Assembly (NCBI RefSeq): GCF_905147045.1
Contig: NC_065897.1
Coordinates: 3,611,001-3,675,000, forward strand
Reading direction: 5' to 3'
Source of the DNA: Nymphalis io
Lineage: Eukaryota > Arthropoda > Insecta > Lepidoptera > Nymphalidae
DNA: 64,000 nucleotides
The position numbers and the translations under genes were made by a program. Shown here piece after piece: positions 13,112-26,200 of the stretch (its first letter is position 1; every line of letters starts with the position of its first letter). The notes beneath the pieces were generated by a model. The model made no database searches, was not told the origin of the DNA, and saw only the letters and a program-made list of their open reading frames with translations.

Positions 13112-13437
13112 CGTAAACGCAGACCTATCGCTTCCGAGCGTGATAAATCACATAAACTGAGTTATTCCAGCGAGTTAAATTTTTTATTGGTATACAGAAA
13201 ACTAATGCTAATTTTCGTCTTGTTTGTGTTCGTGTTGTTGTATTTCTAAGCTAATGTTAAGAATTACAAATGCCTTATTTTTTATTTAAATGAGAAAATA
13301 TCAGAAATAATAACCACTACTTTGGACGATATTACGTCTTTGGTATATAGAACACAAGACTGACTGATCTTTTATTTGATTTAATAATGTTCCACTACCG
13401 ATTTATTTGATATGGATTTAGTTGTTGACAAATTGCT

Positions 13438-13764
13438 TCGTTAGTCTAGTGGCTAGATATAAGGTCGCAGATCCGGAAGTCCTGAGTTTGAATAAAAATT
13501 TATTGGGCTTCTCTATTAAAAATTCGCAATAGCAGCCCGGAGTTTGTAAGTTGGCAGTGTGTACACCGTGCCTCGAAAAGCACGTAAAGGCGTTGGTCCT
13601 GCACCTGACCTCTTTCCGGTCGTGTCGGATTGCCGTCCCATCGGATTATGAGAATTAGGAATTAGAGAGAGAACCTGTGTTTGCGCACATACTTGTGCAC
13701 TATAATATGACCTCCGCAGTTGTGTAAGTGACTGGCCGAAATCGGTCTGAAGGGCCTTATTATT
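13438..13764 (+). mobile_element. SINE family E
   Basis: TTAGTCTAGTGGCTAGATAT forms the A-box region and the B box is damaged. The body follows with AGCAGCCCGGAGT, CTTTCCGGTCGTGTCGGATT and GCCGAAATCGGTCTGAAGG. Confidence 0.85.
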
Positions 13765-14054
13765 TGATATGACAGTATAGTGGGGTTTTATGTACACTGC
13801 AGTGGGGTTAAGTAATAGAAGCGCTTTGATTACAAGTTGGTGATTCCGGGAAGGCGTATAAGCTGAAGTAATATGAAAGTCAGTAATATAGCTCTATTAT
13901 TATAGCTCAGGGTTTCGCTCCGTTTGCTCTTTTGCGGTCGGCAAAAGTTGTAGCCGATGTGTGCAAATTTAAGCTTTAAAGTGACTAAAAAAAAAGAAAT
14001 GATCTACTGTCCAGTGAACGGGATAAATGAGCACAATTCCCGCGTAATCTGCAC

Positions 14055-14170
14055 CGCCTTACCGTACGTTAATCTTAACCGAAGGTTATGGGCTTAAATT
14101 TGGGTAAAAGATTTTAAATTTTTATATGCTTAATTTCTTTATTATAGTCTATCTCGTACTTAGTGATGAA
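14055..14170 (+). mobile_element. SINE family A, decayed 5' part
   Basis: GTTAATCTTAACCGAAGGTT, GGGCTTAAATTTGGG (lost B box) and ATATGCTTAATTT then TCTATCTCGTACTTAGTGATG match the head and first half of family A. Confidence 0.5.
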
Positions 14171-14828
14171 TTATTATATATATTATAGCTATTAAATTTT
14201 ACTTTTTAATTTTTATAGAAAATAAAGCTACGGTCATACATACCCACTGTATAACACAAAGAAATATTTTTGCTCTATTTGCTTTTCAAGTTCGGAAAAT
14301 CTTTTTAGGAAATAAGCGAAATACAACTCATAACTGGTTCTCCAGAACGACATGACACAAATAACTGAGTGTGACAGATATGGCTACGTGGCTCTTCACT
14401 ACAGATACATTTGAGCAAATCAAACCCCTAGGGGGACGAAAGTTGTGTGAGTGTTGGTAAAATTCTGTCTGTGACGATAATGTTAACAAACATGAAATCA
14501 GGGAGTTATATTCCATATTTGTTTGAACATACAATAACAATGAGTTTTACAGTTACCGACTCCTTAAGGAGTACAAGAGGAGGTGAATGGGGGTAGAATA
14601 AGGATTGAGCGGATTTAAGTAAAATGGGAATATTTATTAGGACAAAAAACTGTAAAATATTTCAAATATATAATAAAAACATAAAAGCACAAACAAGCTA
14701 AGTTTCTACTTTCACATAGAGTAGACAATTCCAAATTATAATGATTTATTTCATTAGCGGAAATATCCGGTCAAATAAAAAAGATAATAAGCAAAGTAAA
14801 ATTATAAATTTATGTCAGTTAAATACAA

Positions 14829-15115
14829 TTTGACGCTCGTTAGAAGGGTCGTCGAGAGCGAATGTTGAAAACGAACTTACTTTCGGCGCGAATAGCGGAT
14901 ATAATGCAGAAAGAGTTTTGGAAATTGAAAATTGTGCCGCGGAATATAACCCCATTACTAAGGAAATGAGCTACGTGAGTATGTTTTACAATTTCTTCGC
15001 CGTTTACTTGAGTTACGGAGCTAGAGGGGAAAAAATCCCACCTGAGTATTACGTAACTATATCATGCGTATCACTTGATCTGCAAATTGAAAATTTACAT
15101 TACTATAATATATAA
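14829..15115 (+). CDS. Open frame with a possible exon, unassigned
   Basis: An open frame reads RANVENELTFGANSGYNAER, then VLEIENCAAEYNPITKEMSY, just before GTGAGT at 14974, which could be a splice donor. No initiating ATG, acceptor or downstream partner was identified and no family is recognised. It may be chance. Confidence 0.15.
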
Positions 15116-15305
15116 CTATAACAACGATTTCAGATTTTTTAAACTGCTAGATATTTTTTTATATAAGAACGTGTCCGTCTGAATGTCAACTTATGTGAAT
15201 TTCGGATCGCCAGTCTTTCCGCTCCCATTCAGAACATAACACCTAGCACAATCGCCCCTCTATCGATATCAGTAAATTTAATGTATTGGAGGGGAGCATT
15301 GTGCA

Positions 15306-15575
15306 GGCCCGGGTAGGTACTCATCAAATATTCTACCGCGGAACAGCAATACTTAGTACTATTGCGTTCCGGTCGGAAGCGAGAGAGACAGTGAGCGGGC
15401 GAGATGAGTGAGCCAGTGTGACTACGGGCACAAGGGACGTGTTAATTCCCAACGTCGATGACGCATTGGTGATTTAAGAAATGGTAAATATTTCTTACGG
15501 TAACAATGTCTATGGATGGGTAGTGATTACTTACCATCAGGTGGACCATTTGCCCATATTCCTACCTATATATAA
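15306..15575 (+). repeat. Dispersed repeat family B
   Basis: GGGTAGGTACTCATCAAATA, ATTCTACCGCGGAACAGCAA and GACTACGGGCACAAGGGACG, ending CCATATTCCTACCTATATAT. Near complete. It ends 70 bp before the hAT remnant. Confidence 0.85.
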
Positions 15576-15643
15576 GATAAATATATAATAAATAACCTAT
15601 TTCATATAATAAATTACAAAATTTTTTGAGATAGTTGAGAGCG

Positions 15644-16040
15644 CTAAAATATAAACAATTTGTTATTGTCGGGTTCCAATTTCCTTACCATCAATCGCAA
15701 ATCGCCACGTTCAGTGATGTGTAGTTTGTTCCTCTTCTTCGACAGTAAATTGCTTACTGCACTGAATCCACGTTCAGTGTTGCATATAGGATGAAGCAAA
15801 TGTAGTTCATCGTTAATTGGAAGTTATAAGGGTTCCTCTTCTATACTTGATGATTCTCCAACACCTGTGCTTGCCACTGATCTAAAGCCACAGTATATTC
15901 ATCTTTAAAATATCTTGGAAACGCTTCGTAAAATCGCTGTGAATAACTTCTAAGTTGCAACAAGTAAATCTTCAGGTCTTGCAGTTACTGCTGATAATGG
16001 GAGAAAGTTGTCTGTCTATTTTTCGTTTGACTAAAGGAAG
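15644..16040 (-). pseudogene. hAT-type transposase C-terminal remnant
   Basis: On the minus strand a frame reads ELHLLHPICNTERGFSAV, then SNLLSKKRNKLHITERGD, then LRLMVRKLEP, ending at a TAG at 15644-15646. This is the pattern of the C-terminal dimerisation domain of hAT transposases and their ZBED/SCAND3-like relatives (N/C-x-E-R-x-F-S...K-x-R-N). Upstream of it an in-frame TAA and at least one frame change interrupt the sequence, but EVIHSDFTKRFQDILKM is still readable. It is therefore a dead 3' fragment. No terminal inverted repeats were identified. Confidence 0.7.
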
Positions 16041-16783
16041 TTATCCCGCAAGAGTAACAGATGTTTTTTTATCTTACTTAACAAAAACTACTCTGTCGAA
16101 TGAGCGATGTAATTTTTTGACATAAGCAAGTTCAATTGTTTCTTGTCTTGTCTTCATGAAATTCCAGTATTTATTCAAATAAAATGGAGAAACGTTTCAA
16201 ACCATAACCTAAGTTATTATTATGAATAAAGACTTAAGTTACTATTAAGTTAGTATTAATAACATACAATAAGAATGATTAATAATAAAGAACTACATAT
16301 GTATATTCAAATCTAGAATATTATCTTCATAAGTAATACTGAAATAATAACATTTTATTTTTTTTAAACGCAATAGTATTTAATTATATATTCACAACAA
16401 AAACATATTGAAGTATTTGTTCAATTATAACAAATATACCATTCTCTAACACCGAAATTGCAAAAATAATTTGCGAAGAAGTATTTTATATAAACCTACA
16501 ATTTTTCAGCTAAGGTAACATTTAAAATGATTGTCGGGCAACACACATGCGATGCATATGAAATGAATAAAATGTCCACGAACAAATTATTGGTTCATAA
16601 TAATCAGTGGTTGCGCTTTAATGCTAAGTAAACAAAGAAATCCTTTGAATGGATGTGGTTTTATTTGTTAATTTATTATTTCGATAGGTACAGTTTATTA
16701 ATCGATGGCGATTCGTTTCAATTAAAAAAAATTAAGTCAGTTATTTGGTTAAAAACAAATATATATATATGGATTTAATAATG
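16041..16783. other. AT-rich gap between hAT remnant and receptor
   Basis: No open frame or repeat recognised. Some of it may be further decayed hAT sequence. Confidence 0.5.
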
Positions 16784-16836
16784 GTTTTCGTCTAGCACTG
16801 GACGGCGAACTAAAAAAAATGAAAAAAAAAAAAAAT
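16784..16836 (+). mobile_element. RTE-like LINE 3' tail fragment
   Basis: TTTTCGTCTAGCACTGGACG, then a short A-rich end. It matches the last coding bases and A tail of the fragment at 23405-23502 with a few changes. Lies just upstream of the receptor gene. Confidence 0.5.
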
Positions 16837-16979
16837 ATTTGATCTGCGCTAAGCCAATATTATGGATTTTAATTAAATATTTTAGAGATTTAAACATTGC
16901 AACATTAATATTGCAAGTTAAATAAGTAAAACACTTTATCGTTTAATTTCATAACTTCTTGTTTATTTCCATAAAACAA

Positions 16980-17036
16980 ATGAAGCGCGCTTCTCTTCGC
17001 CATTATAAATCGAAGACCGCGATAATAACAGAATGA
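16980..17036 (+). promoter_or_regulatory. Upstream ORF overlapping the receptor start
   Basis: An ATG at 16980 opens an 18-codon reading frame whose TGA (17034-17036) overlaps the receptor ATG in the form ATGA. TATAAAT lies at 17004-17010, only about 25 bp before the receptor ATG. Whether transcription starts upstream of this ORF is unknown. Confidence 0.35.
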
Positions 17037-17294
17037 CAGAATTCATTCAACTCAATAAAGAATTTTTGATACCATATAAAACTATATTAAATTATTTCAG
17101 ATGCTCAGGAATAAATATTTTTGATGAGAAAAATGTACTTATTTATAAATTTAAAGGGATACATTTCATATTATTCTTACTCTACATCTGCAGTACGTTA
17201 AGTCATTCGCAATATGTTATACAAGAAGTAATGGGCGGGACGAATTTGATCGAACTAGCGGTTGATTTATCTTTTAGTTTCAATTGCATCGAAG
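17033..17294 (+). CDS. Odorant receptor exon 1
   Basis: Encodes residues 1-87 plus one base: a cytoplasmic N terminus, hydrophobic segment 1, and the start of segment 2 (NLIELAVDLSFSFNC). The ATG at 17033 is the first Met in this frame. The donor is GAAG|GTAAGT, and reading on meets a stop three codons later. No alternative upstream exon was seen. Confidence 0.88.
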
Positions 17295-20200
17295 GTAAGT
17301 AGTAATTCATTTTTAGAATGTTATTTCGTCGCCATACATCAGCCACAGTTGATCAAGGACACCATTACGAAGGATAATAATAAAGAGAAATAGGATTAAT
17401 AATAAAGTGCATAAATGTGTTGCACGGTTGCATCATTGTTTTCTTATCCTAATATGCTAATGACAATCCGATGAGACTGGACATAGATTGCAATTAAGGT
17501 TTACTTTGTTTTCTGAGGTAAAAAAAAAAGTGAAAAAGCCTAAAAAGAAAATTATAATCTTATATATATTTATGATTTTGAACTACGACAGAATCTGAGC
17601 ATATATACTATATAATGAGTATTATTAAAATTATTTACAGAATGGGTATAATAAAACCAGGATAGCGATATGCATATAACAATGTATTCATGAAAATTGA
17701 ATAATTTCACTATTTCGTTTGAGGAACAATATAGTTGTTTAATTTACCGATTATATCATAACATTATTGCATGCTTTACTTTCACTACTTTAAGTCGAGA
17801 TGGCCCAGTGGTACGAACCGTGAATCTTAACCGATGAACGTGGGTTCGAACCCGGGCAAGCACCTCTGAATTTTCATGTGCTTAATTTCTGTTTATAATT
17901 CATCTCGTGCTTTTCGGTGAAGGAAAACATCGTGAGGAAACCTGCATGTGTCTAATTTCATCGAAATTCTGCCACATGTGTATTCCACCAACCCGCATTG
18001 GAGCAGCGTGGTGGAATAAGCTCCAAACCTTCTCCTCAAATAGGGAGAGGAGGCCTTAGCCCAGCAGTGGGACATTTACAGGCTGTTACTTTTTTACTTT
18101 ACTTTACTTTCACTCCTGAGCCTGATTCCACACATTATGTTTCTGATCAAGTTATTTATTTATTTAACAAAGATATATGTTTTTTATTTGTATTGTATTA
18201 AAACCACCCACCACCAATTTCACGTCTGCCGGGCTTTGTTTTCGTAACGACCGCGTTTTTTATTACATTTAGAATGGTGATAGTATATAAATATATAAGA
18301 TTCATTGTTGTAATCTGTTGGTGCCCGAAATAAGTAAATATTAAGTTTTAACCATACGGGTAAAATCTTGAATGCAAGCTCCATTGCATCGTTGTATAAC
18401 GCAGCAACGCTTTATACCGAATTGAGTCTTTCAGGTGCCTTGGTCCGGAAACCGCACCAGGGAATTGGCAGTGGTAATATAACTGGCTAGGTTTAAGCGG
18501 GCCTAAGGCTAGCAAAATTTCAGATTTTACCCTTGCGTCCATTACAACCTCTCTTGGTACACGATCTCATTTCTGTTATTTGTCTATTTACCACGATTGT
18601 TTAATAAATTGTTGTTATTTTTTTTTATCTTTATCTCATTTGTAAAAAATGATTATCAATACAAAGCGCTGTCAGTTTTTTTCCGTAGATCTCGCGTCGC
18701 TATTGAGGCAAGACTGATTTAAGAAACAAATATAATTATGTTTGAGGTATGGATGATATGCGACAGGACTCGTCGTTTTTTTTCGTGGTTTATTTGTAAA
18801 TTTAAATAAGTTGTTGTCTCAATATAGCATTACGAGTATAAATTAAAAACAAATTGTAGGTTAGACGAAAATGATATTCTTTAATGTTTTTGATCAAACA
18901 TCACTACTCTTGAAAATATAATGTAGTTACATACGTACGTAGTTATGTGCGTCCATACAATATTTTATTCCTAACTTTGAACTTGAATTACCAATGGAAA
19001 ATCAAGTAAAAGATTAGTAATTTTATTTTATGCCCCTGTCCTTTTAAGATTCAACAATGTGGGTATTTTTATTTCATTTGTCATTAACTTACCAACAACC
19101 ATTATTATTATTTTTTAAGTATTTCTTTTTAGACCCTAATTTTTTATTAAATGTATTGAAGTTAAGTATATTACCTATAACTTTTAATAGTCATAAGTTT
19201 TTTGGGTATTGACGTTACCATCGGTTACTTTTACAAGCCGAGGTACGGTATTAGACCTTTTGTTCGCTGCTTATCACATATAACTTTTAATTACTTCTCA
19301 TTAAAATCATTAATAAAATGTGTGAAGAAATAAATTACATGATCCACATTAATTACGTAAAAACATCGAAAGGAAACCTGCGTGTGTTTAATTTGATTGA
19401 AATTCTGCCACATGTGTATTCTACCAACCCGCATTAGAGCAGCGTGATGGAATAAGCTCCAAACCTTCTCCTCAAAAGGGAGAGGAGGCCTTATCCCAGC
19501 AGTGGGACATTAACAAGCTGTTATTGTATTATAATTTGATGACTAAACACTTTCTGTATTGGCAGGAATTATATTGACAACTATATTTTATTTAAGGTTC
19601 TTTATTATACTTACATTTTTGTGGAATTAAAAATCGAATCAAGAATTATGTGGTGAAGCTCGGTAAACAATGGCGCAATGATGACAGCTTAACTGCAAGA
19701 TCCATTACAATGAAACGAAATCAAATTAAGCAGATTGATATTTATACTCTTGGTAAGGATAATAAGTTACTAAATAATCTTAGATACTTTTTTCATAAAG
19801 GATAACAAAATTTACTTCATAATAGGTCTTTGTGTAAGCCTGTCTGGTTATAACTCATTTATCACATATTCTACCGCAAAACAGCAATACTTAGTATTGT
19901 CAGGTTCCGGTGAGTGAGCCAGTGTAATTACAGGCACAAGAGACATTTTAGTTAGCAAGGTTAGAGGTGCCTTGATAATGTAAAGGATGGTTAATATTTC
20001 TTAAGTACCAATATCTATGAGCGGTATCGACAAATTGCAATAAGGTTGCTCATTTGTCAATTCATCTAACTACAATAAAAAATAAAATGCAAAATAGAGT
20101 CTTAAAGTTTTCAATTTGTTTGTTACTGATATTAAGAAGCGCACGGGCAATTTTATGACGGCGTAAACCATTCTCAAACTTTAACCATTTACTATGCTGT

Positions 20201-23200
20201 ACTAGACGCTTGACCGATGGAATGTTTCATCGACGACATTTCAAAAAACATATTTTGTCAAATATATGAGTAGCCTGCATGCGCTCTCATTTCCTTATTG
20301 TCGTAATCCGAGGGGCCGACAATCCGACACGACCCTTAACTTTGTTTTGCTTTGAGTCAGGATTTGGAATCAGTTGTAAGAACTCACTTCATTACTCACT
20401 CGTGAAATGTTGACAACCGAATTATGGTGATATAGTATTTTGATGCGTGTATTCTTGAAATGTTATGGTTATTATAGTCAATGTCGCATATCACTTTCTG
20501 ACATTCCACTACCGATTTCTGCGGTTAGTTCCAAGTTTGTTTTTACACTATAGCCCTACAGAACCTCAAGTTGCAAGACTAAAGAGACGATACATAGAAA
20601 ATCACAAAATATAGAAATAGGGTAAAATCTTTGTTTTTTTATGCTTCGCCGTGGTCTTGTATATTACCTCGCGTATCACGAAATAATTATCGCAAATATT
20701 AAAACATATTTTTTTTAACTTACAGTTTATTGCACACTAGTAAAAGTTTTCGTTCATACATATTTCGCATCACCATTAATAATAATATTGATCAAGAAGT
20801 TTTTACTTAATATTGAGGTTGACTACACCACGCCGTTCAAATTTACATTGCCCTTTGATTACCAAAGTAATGTGTTTATATTTGGTGGCGTTTATTTGAT
20901 GGATTACATGATCGGTAAGAAACCTTTACTAATAATATTTATATTATTTGAATAAAAACCATTGTAGAATTTTCTTGTTAAAACGAACTTCAAATTAACC
21001 CAAGAATACAATCGTGAAAATAGCACTTACAGCAGTTTTGAGAGAAATCACTCTCCTATAAATTTTCAATAAAAAGAACATTTGCAATTCCTAGATATAA
21101 TACAAAAAAAAAGATAAATACTCACCTTTTAATCGTTGTACGAGAGCCAATAATGATATCAACTTCTATGACATTCTCAATCAAAACCTCCATAGTTGTA
21201 AAAAATAATAATTAAAGCACTGAATTATGTTATAATGATATTATATTATATTATATTATAATGAAGTTGTTTTGTTGCCAATTTTGTGAATATGCCGATG
21301 GCGTTTCTCATATCAACATATAAATAATAGATTAATATTGGAAAACGACTTACGGTAATACGTTATTTTGATGTGTGTATCTTATAAATGTTATATTTAT
21401 TACAATTAATATGTATATCAATTTCTGACATTTCACAAACGTGGTCTGCGATGAGTACCGAATTATTCGCAGATCATAATGTATGTACATTTCAGTTTTT
21501 GTTTTGTAATATATAATTAAGTGAAAATATTAATAGTCTTATAAACATTTCAGCGTGCAATATATCATATGTTGTAACCTGCAGTTTATTCTTCATATCA
21601 GTAACTATGAGCCAGTTACGGACATTATTTATGTTATTACAGGAAGATATAAGAGAAGTAATAAAATTGAATAACGTGGACGTACAGATAAAGCTAATTG
21701 TTCAGAGACATTCAGTGCTATCAGAGTCAGTATAAAGATAAACATTTTCATCATTATTTTATTATGTTTTAAACGAAAAATATACGTAATAATTACACTG
21801 ACAAAATATATGATCTCAACATCGAAAAGCTATCCTGCGGTGGATTCCGATAAATCGTTCGTGTTTGAAATACCTGTAATGAGCGAATGTTCATTACCGC
21901 AAATAAAACACTGAATAAAATGATAAAATTATTCTTCGGGGTCTATAAATTATGCATACGTTTTTGTACGAGTTTAATCAGTTTATCTCGAATTACCTGC
22001 GCTTGACCGCTCGACTACGTTTTGCTTATTACAATCACATTCATTATTACACTTAATTTTATTAATACTTAACAATTACCTCCAAACTAATATTACAAAT
22101 TCGAAACTCTGTATGTTTGTAACCTCGTAAGGACTAAACCACTGAACCGAATAGAATTGGTATAGAGGTAGCTTGGATCCTGAATTACAGGAATTACGGT
22201 GACAATAAATTTGACGCAGTGAAACAACTTTTGAGTCATCTGGGTGGTATCTACTTATCTTCTTGTCAAACATTGCATTGCTGCTTTAAAACCTTGTATT
22301 GTTGTGAACCAACTTGAAAGTCGAGTGAGCCATTGTAATTACAGGCACAAGTTTGATTACAGGCATATCTTGGTTAAAATTGAAAAAAAAAGATTTTATT
22401 TTAAATTTCTTTATAATATATATATTTAAATTTAATTTTCAGTTTGTTGATTGAGATGAGTGATGCGTTTGGTGCTATTTTCGCTATCCACCTAGTCTTT
22501 CTGTCAGTTACAATTTGCTTTTATGGAATCGCCGCAAGAGTAAGTTATATAAAATTATGAACATTTCGTTCATAAATAAATATATACGAATGAATTCAAA
22601 AATTGCTACTATACAAACCTAAAACACGCATATATAGAAATCAGATTGAATGCGTTCATTTATAAAACAGAAACCTTAAAATGAGGACATTACATAGCAT
22701 ACAACGCGGAATAAAATAAAAATTAAATAAAATAATTTTGAACAAAGTTTATAAGCCCTTACTGGTAATAATTTTGAAGCTTCGAATAAAAAATAAATAT
22801 CAAAATTTGATTTGATAACTGTTTGTATTCTAAATAAATACATACTTATTAAACTTAAATTTTCTCTATTGTTGAATGATAATAATTTAATTTTAAAATC
22901 CTTTAATTGTAATTGATTATTGATACAAAACTTTTACGAAGTTTTTTACTTGAAATATCTATTAAGGTAGCCTTGGTGGTAAAATAACTCGTAAGCCGAG
23001 ATGACAAACGATATAACGCTCTCTGCCGCCGCCAACTTTTTTTATAAAAAAAAATATTTTCTTTTATTTCCAGATTAACAGTAGACTGGAGGATTTAAAG
23101 AATTTTCTGATTTCAGTAATAACAACAATCAATATTTACAATTGCTGTAGACACGGTCAACTCGTCACGGATTCGGTGAATACTGCTTTATATATTTTTT

Positions 23201-26200
23201 TCCTAAATATATGATACATTAGTTCCATATAAATAGATAAATTGAAATGACTAATTAAATTCTAATTAATTTAAGGCTTTAGATATTGCAACTGTAGCGT
23301 ACGATAGTGCTTGGGAGGATCTATCCTGTAAAAATAAGAAGATCATTCTTCTTACAATATTAAGGTACAGAGAAAACTTAAATAAAATAGTGGTAATAAT
23401 CCGTCCGTCGGGATGGATACGGACTGCCCAAGATCGGGATGGTTGGCGTTCTATGGGGGAGGCTTTCGTCCAGCAGTGGACGGCAAAAGGCTGAAAAAAA
23501 AATCCGTTATAGCTAAGAAAGAATATAGTTATATTATAATATAGTACTAATATTCTCTAAATGATTCAATGATGAGTATAATCCAACAAAATTCGATTGA
23601 GAACAATAACTGAGCTTCTTGACGGTTATTCTCTCACGAATCTATATTCCAAGCTGGTTTTATATTTACTTTAAATCCATAACATGAAGATTTAAAATTA
23701 TTTATGAGTGCAAATGGATATAAAGATTTTGATTTTTTGATTCTTAATTTGATTTGTTGAACATGCCGTTAACCTTATTACGTTCTCCTTGAACGTTGAG
23801 CACGAGATTAATTAAAAACCGAAAAAAGCACGTGAAAACACAATCGTGCTAATGTGATTTGAAACCGTGACCTTTGGTTAAGCCAACTCGATTTAGTGAT
23901 GTTTTATATAACGAGAACGCTTCAGCATAAACTTGCAGAATATTGATGACTTAATGTTACATAGCACATGTTTTATTTAAAATCATTCCAAGTAGATTAT
24001 AATAAACAGTACAGTACAGTACACTAACAGCCTGTTAATGTCCCAATGCTGGGCTAAGGTCTCCCTCTCCTTTTTGAGGAGAAGGTTTGGAGCTTATTCC
24101 ACCGCGCTGCTCCAATGCGGGTTGGCAGAATACACATGTGGCATAATTAAATGAAAATAGACACATGCAGGTTTCCTCACGATGTTTTCCTTCACCGTCA
24201 ATCATGAGATGAATTATAAACACAAAATAAGCACATGAAAATTCAGTGGTGCTTGCCCGGGTTTGAACCCACGATCATCGGTTAAGATTCACGCGTTCTA
24301 ACCACTAGGCAATCTCGGCTATAATAAACAATATTAAATATTAAATTGTAACAAAGAGAGGATTAGTTCGACAGTGATCGCGAGTACAAGCTATTATGTA
24401 CATAAATATACATATTTTCTTTTATGAAACGGTACAAATAAATATACTCAATCAATTATTAATGATGTTAAAATATATTCATATGTTACTATTGAAATGT
24501 ATTTGCGGTTACTATGCTAATATTCGTCTTATTTGTTTGTAGATATCTAAAGTGTCTACATAAAAAAGTCATAGTAACTATTAATGTGTTTGAAATTAAT
24601 AAAAAGGATAACTTTTCGTTTTCTGATAGCAGAATATGTTGCTTAAATTTTGCATTTTGGAGCACTTTTAAAGATATTACGTATGAACACGGATAACTCA
24701 ATTGTCAATATTTTTCTTCATGCACTTTATTTTTTATTAATTTAATACATTTTTTTTTTCATTAGCTTATTTAAATAATCCGTACTAATATCATAAATGC
24801 GAAAGTAACTTTGTTTATTAGTTACGCTTTTACATTTTAACCGATCGTCATAAAATTAATCATACACGTACCTGCCCTAATCGCGGGCGAAGCCGTAGGC
24901 GTCAACTAGTATTTAATATTTGCACAAAACTGAGTAAATAAAATATATAACGCTTAATAAACATAAATTTCTACCTTATTCAAGATAGTATTTGTGAGAT
25001 CAATAGGCTGATAGTAGGATTTATACAAACTATATTATGGACAAAGCGTTCTATTGTCAAAAAATACAAAAAGCAACTTATGCATGTACAGACTTATTGC
25101 TGATTGGACTAAGCTTCAAATAATCCTGAGTGCTGCACAGTTTTCAAAGATCGTTTATTTGCAAATTGTGTCGATTTTATAAAAGTCTTATTTGGTTTTA
25201 TAGTGAAATTTATCTAGCTTCAATTAGGCATTGTTGACATTCCATTCCAACATAAAACAATCAGGTGGCCTAGTTGTCCGAAAGCCTTTCTACTGTGAAT
25301 AAATAGTTAAACGATACTGCGCCACCAAAATTAAGATTTCGAAAATTTACCATTATATCATTAATATATTTGTTTTTTATTTAAATACCGTAAGGCAATC
25401 AGATTGTAATATATAATAAAAGATGTAATAAGAAAAATTAAAACTGAATCAATTTCCAAATCATAAAGAGTATCTGTCAATGAGACGAGATGTTGCAGTT
25501 GGATGAAACACGTCAATCTTAACCGAAGATGGCAAGTTCAAGTTGAGCAAATCTCTGACTTTGCTTTATTTGTATTTATAACCCATCTCAACATCCGCAG
25601 GAAAAAATATACTGAGGAAACCAGCATATTCAGTCCGTTAAACAATTACTATCCTAGTGCGTGGTGGAAGAAGCTCCAATTTTTTCCTCAAAAAGAAAAG
25701 GCCTTAGCCCAGAAGTGGGACATTTACATGCTTCTACTTTACTTTTTCTACATTTACATTGCGATACATTTTCAGAATTTGTTCATTTAAATATTTAAGT
25801 AGTGTATCAACTCTTCGTTGAAGATTTTACTATTTAAGATAAAATTGAAAAAGATGCTGTTAATTTTTTACACGTTAACTTTTTAGGTCACAGCAAGCTT
25901 CTTACATTCGCTCCATGAAATGCTCTGAAATTTCTTTTAAGACATTTATAACGGTAAGTTAGAAAGAGAAAGAGTATTTATATTCACTTAAGTTTATGGA
26001 TTTGTTGAATTAAAACGATCAAGTCATGCCTTTGCCTGAAGTGCTAGAATTTACATTGTTAAGGATTTAACGAAATTCTCGAGATTTTATAAAGCTAGAC
26101 TGCTCGTATACTTAATAATATACCAGCTGCCCCGGTCTAGTAGCTTGATGTGAGGCCGCAGACTCGAAGGTCCTGGGTTCAATTCCCAGGTCGGGCTAAT

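Noticed and set aside
17033..17302. Reading exon 1 as a single-exon 89-residue gene
   Set aside because: The frame runs through a GTAAGT donor to a chance stop, and the downstream exons continue the protein.
17793..17870. Possible tRNA gene (A and B boxes)
   Set aside because: The boxes belong to the head of SINE family A. No acceptor stem closes, and the same head recurs in other copies.
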